Origin: Bacillus sp. FJAT-22090
Lineage (GTDB): Bacteria > Bacillota > Bacilli > Bacillales_A > Planococcaceae
NCBI RefSeq assembly: GCF_001278755.1
Contig: NZ_CP012601.1
Span: forward strand, 3,036,054 to 3,100,053
DNA: 64,000 bases
Reading direction: 5' to 3'
Both the position numbers and the translations under genes were made by a program. Each line of letters begins with the position of its first letter. Position 1 is the stretch's first letter. Positions 61,247-64,000 of this stretch are shown here, piece by piece. Below the pieces are notes generated by a model that was not told the DNA's origin, did not search any database, and worked only from the letters and a program-made list of their open reading frames with translations.

Positions 61247-61449
61247 AATTCGGCTTTCAATACACGGCGCATTTCTTCGTCAGCTTCGCTCGTTCACATC
61301 CTCACGTACGTTAGTACGTTCCGGTGTTCACTCACTCGCTTCCTCGAACTGCTTGTGTCTTGAAACCCTCAAATATAGTAGTTAAAAGTACTACACAAAA
61401 AATAATCACGAATGTGATTACAAATTGAATTTCTTGAATTTGTTGCTTT

Positions 61450-61477
61450 CAATGTCGTTTTATCCAGTTTTCAAAGA
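61450..61477. promoter_or_regulatory. 23S processing stem, 5' strand
   Basis: CAATGTCGTTTTATCCAG followed by TTTTCAAAGA; complementary to 58272-58298. Confidence 0.7.
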
Positions 61478-61502
61478 ACAAGTTTGAAATGCTCAAATGA
61501 AT

Positions 61503-61534
61503 GAACATTCAAAACTGAACTGCAAAACGTTAAG
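61503..61534. promoter_or_regulatory. 16S processing stem, 3' strand
   Basis: GAACATTCAAAACTGAAC then TGCAAAACGTTAAG, complementary to 63229-63261 on the far side of the 16S gene. Confidence 0.7.
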
Positions 61535-61565
61535 CTACAGATAAAGATCTGTATTCCGTGTTTAT

Positions 61566-63124
<1,559 letters not shown>

Positions 63125-63262
63125 TAGAGAACTTAAAAAGCTCATTTTGTTTTGCTGGCATCATCATTAAATGATGTCAAAATTCTTTGCTATCCGACTA
63201 ACCAAAGCTAGTCTATCAAGCTATATGTCTTAACGTTTTGCATGTTCAGTTTTCAATGTTCA
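63125..63262 (-). other. Spacer between the tRNA cluster and 16S
   Basis: Holds the 5' strand of the 16S processing stem (63229-63261: CTTAACGTTTTGCATG then TTCAGTTTTCAATGTTC). No gene or promoter is evident, so the 16S gene is probably transcribed from upstream of the tRNA block. Confidence 0.6.
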
Positions 63263-63338
63263 TGGTGGAGCCTAGCGGGATCGAACCGCTGACCTCCTGC
63301 GTGCAAGGCAGGCGCTCTCCCAGCTGAGCTAAGGCCCC
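63263..63338 (-). tRNA. tRNA-Ala(TGC)
   Basis: 76 nt with encoded CCA. Acceptor arms GGGGCCT / AGGCTCC, D-loop AGCTCAGCTGGGAGAGC, anticodon loop with TGC, and T-loop GGTTCGATCCC. First tRNA upstream of 16S. Confidence 0.96.
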
Positions 63339-63354
63339 AAATATAATTAATAAC

Positions 63355-63431
63355 TGGTCGGGAAGACAGGATTCGAACCTGCGACCCCTTGGTCCCAAAC
63401 CAAGTGCTCTACCAAGCTGAGCTACTTCCCG
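63355..63431 (-). tRNA. tRNA-Pro(TGG)
   Basis: 77 nt with encoded CCA. Acceptor CGGGAAG / CTTCCCG, anticodon TGG in CTTGGTTTGGGACCAAG, T-loop GGTTCGAATCC. Confidence 0.96.
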
Positions 63432-63437
63432 TAAATA

Positions 63438-63514
<77 letters not shown>

Positions 63515-63534
63515 ATATATTTTTTTCATAAAAG

Positions 63535-63623
63535 TGGTGCCGAGGACCGGAATCGAACCGGTACGGTAGTCACCTACCGCAGGATTTTAAGTCCTGTGCG
63601 TCTGCCAGTTCCGCCACCCCGGC
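63535..63623 (-). tRNA. tRNA-Leu(TAA)
   Basis: 89 nt with encoded CCA and a long variable arm (GCGGTAGGTGACTACCG). Anticodon TAA in CAGGACTTAAAATCCTG. Confidence 0.95.
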
Positions 63624-63638
63624 ACTTAAATGAATCTA

Positions 63639-63713
63639 TGGAGCGGAAGACGAGGTTCGAACTCGCGACCCCCACCTTGGCAAGGTGGTGTTCTACCACT
63701 GAACTACTTCCGC
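63639..63713 (-). tRNA. tRNA-Gly(GCC)
   Basis: 75 nt with encoded CCA. Acceptor GCGGAAG / CTTCCGC, anticodon GCC in CCACCTTGCCAAGGTGG. Confidence 0.96.
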
Positions 63714-63730
63714 TCGGTTATTAAATTAAA

Positions 63731-63815
63731 TGGTGCGGGTGAAGGGAGTCGAACCCCCACGCCTTGCGGCGCTAGATCCTAAGTCTAGTGCGTCTGCCAG
63801 TTCCGCCACACCCGC
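63731..63815 (-). tRNA. tRNA-Leu(TAG)
   Basis: 85 nt with encoded CCA and a long variable arm (CGCCGCAAGGCG). Anticodon TAG in CTAGACTTAGGATCTAG. Confidence 0.95.
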
Positions 63816-63839
63816 ATGCATTATTCACTTAAAAAGTGA

Positions 63840-63912
63840 TGAGCCATGTAGGATTCGAACCTACGACCCTCTGATTAAAAGTCAGATGCTCTACCAACTG
63901 AGCTAATGGCTC
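63840..63912 (-). tRNA. tRNA-Lys(TTT)
   Basis: 73 nt to the discriminator A. Acceptor GAGCCAT / ATGGCTC, anticodon TTT in TCTGACTTTTAATCAGA, T-loop GGTTCGAATCC. The next bases are TCA, not CCA, so the CCA end must be added after transcription, unlike the other seven tRNAs here. Confidence 0.94.
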
Positions 63913-63918
63913 TAAAAA

Positions 63919-63994
<76 letters not shown>

Positions 63995-64000
63995 GAAGAA

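Overview
The window comes from a low-GC Gram-positive of the order Bacillales, most likely the Planococcaceae/Caryophanaceae. Support: strong purine-rich Shine-Dalgarno sites with several TTG starts, a des-desK-desR cold-sensing locus, a sigma-B type promoter before csbD, ywbE, sbcDC, a yxlEFG-like ABC operon, and a tRNA-rRNA block whose gene order matches Bacillus. I cannot fix the genus by eye.

Layout. 1-5.7 kb: a minus-strand operon (GntR regulator, PLP-dependent sulfur amino acid lyase, polar amino acid ABC transporter running off the left edge) with a divergent LysR regulator. 6.1-11.9 kb: universal stress protein, TetR/MFS efflux pair, an uncharacterised 557-residue membrane protein and a second MFS exporter. 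12.4-18.3 kb: a catabolic-looking module (GNAT, dipeptide epimerase-like enolase-superfamily enzyme, divergent regulator, NhaC antiporter, M20 amidohydrolase). Its two control regions share 10-11 bp periodic repeats of a TCGTTTA/TCGTTAA core. 18.3-19.6 kb: ywbE and an alcohol dehydrogenase. 19.9-23.9 kb: a GC-rich, apparently acquired three-gene set (MalT-type LuxR regulator, small conserved protein, membrane protein). 24.2-35.2 kb: ppiB, a GntR/DUF1648 pair, dsdA, trhO, GDPD lipoprotein, yqxD-like gene, an NMT1/SsuA-type ABC transporter and an M48 protease fused to ankyrin repeats. 35.2-36.0 kb is a repeat-rich gap. 36.0-48.9 kb: sbcCD, putP, des-desKR, ECF sigma/anti-sigma, csbD, metallophosphoesterase and small membrane proteins. 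49.3-57.4 kb: yxlEFG-like ABC operon, GNAT, EamA, MMPL exporter and a two-component system. 57.5-64 kb (minus strand): eight tRNAs, 16S, 23S, 5S, a truncated second 5S and three related terminators.

Connections. Several local circuits can be read from DNA alone: GntR palindromes (TTGTATACAA) before the sulfur amino acid operon; an AT-rich operator shared by the GntR/DUF1648 pair at 26 kb and the ABC operon at 51 kb; triple ATGAC arms before des, next to its DesK/DesR pair; tandem 11-bp repeats before the MMPL exporter, next to an OmpR-type regulator; and a dyad before the small operon of the GC-rich set. Two families of interspersed intergenic repeats, three copies each, occupy the gene-free gaps near 12, 35-36 and 46.7 kb.
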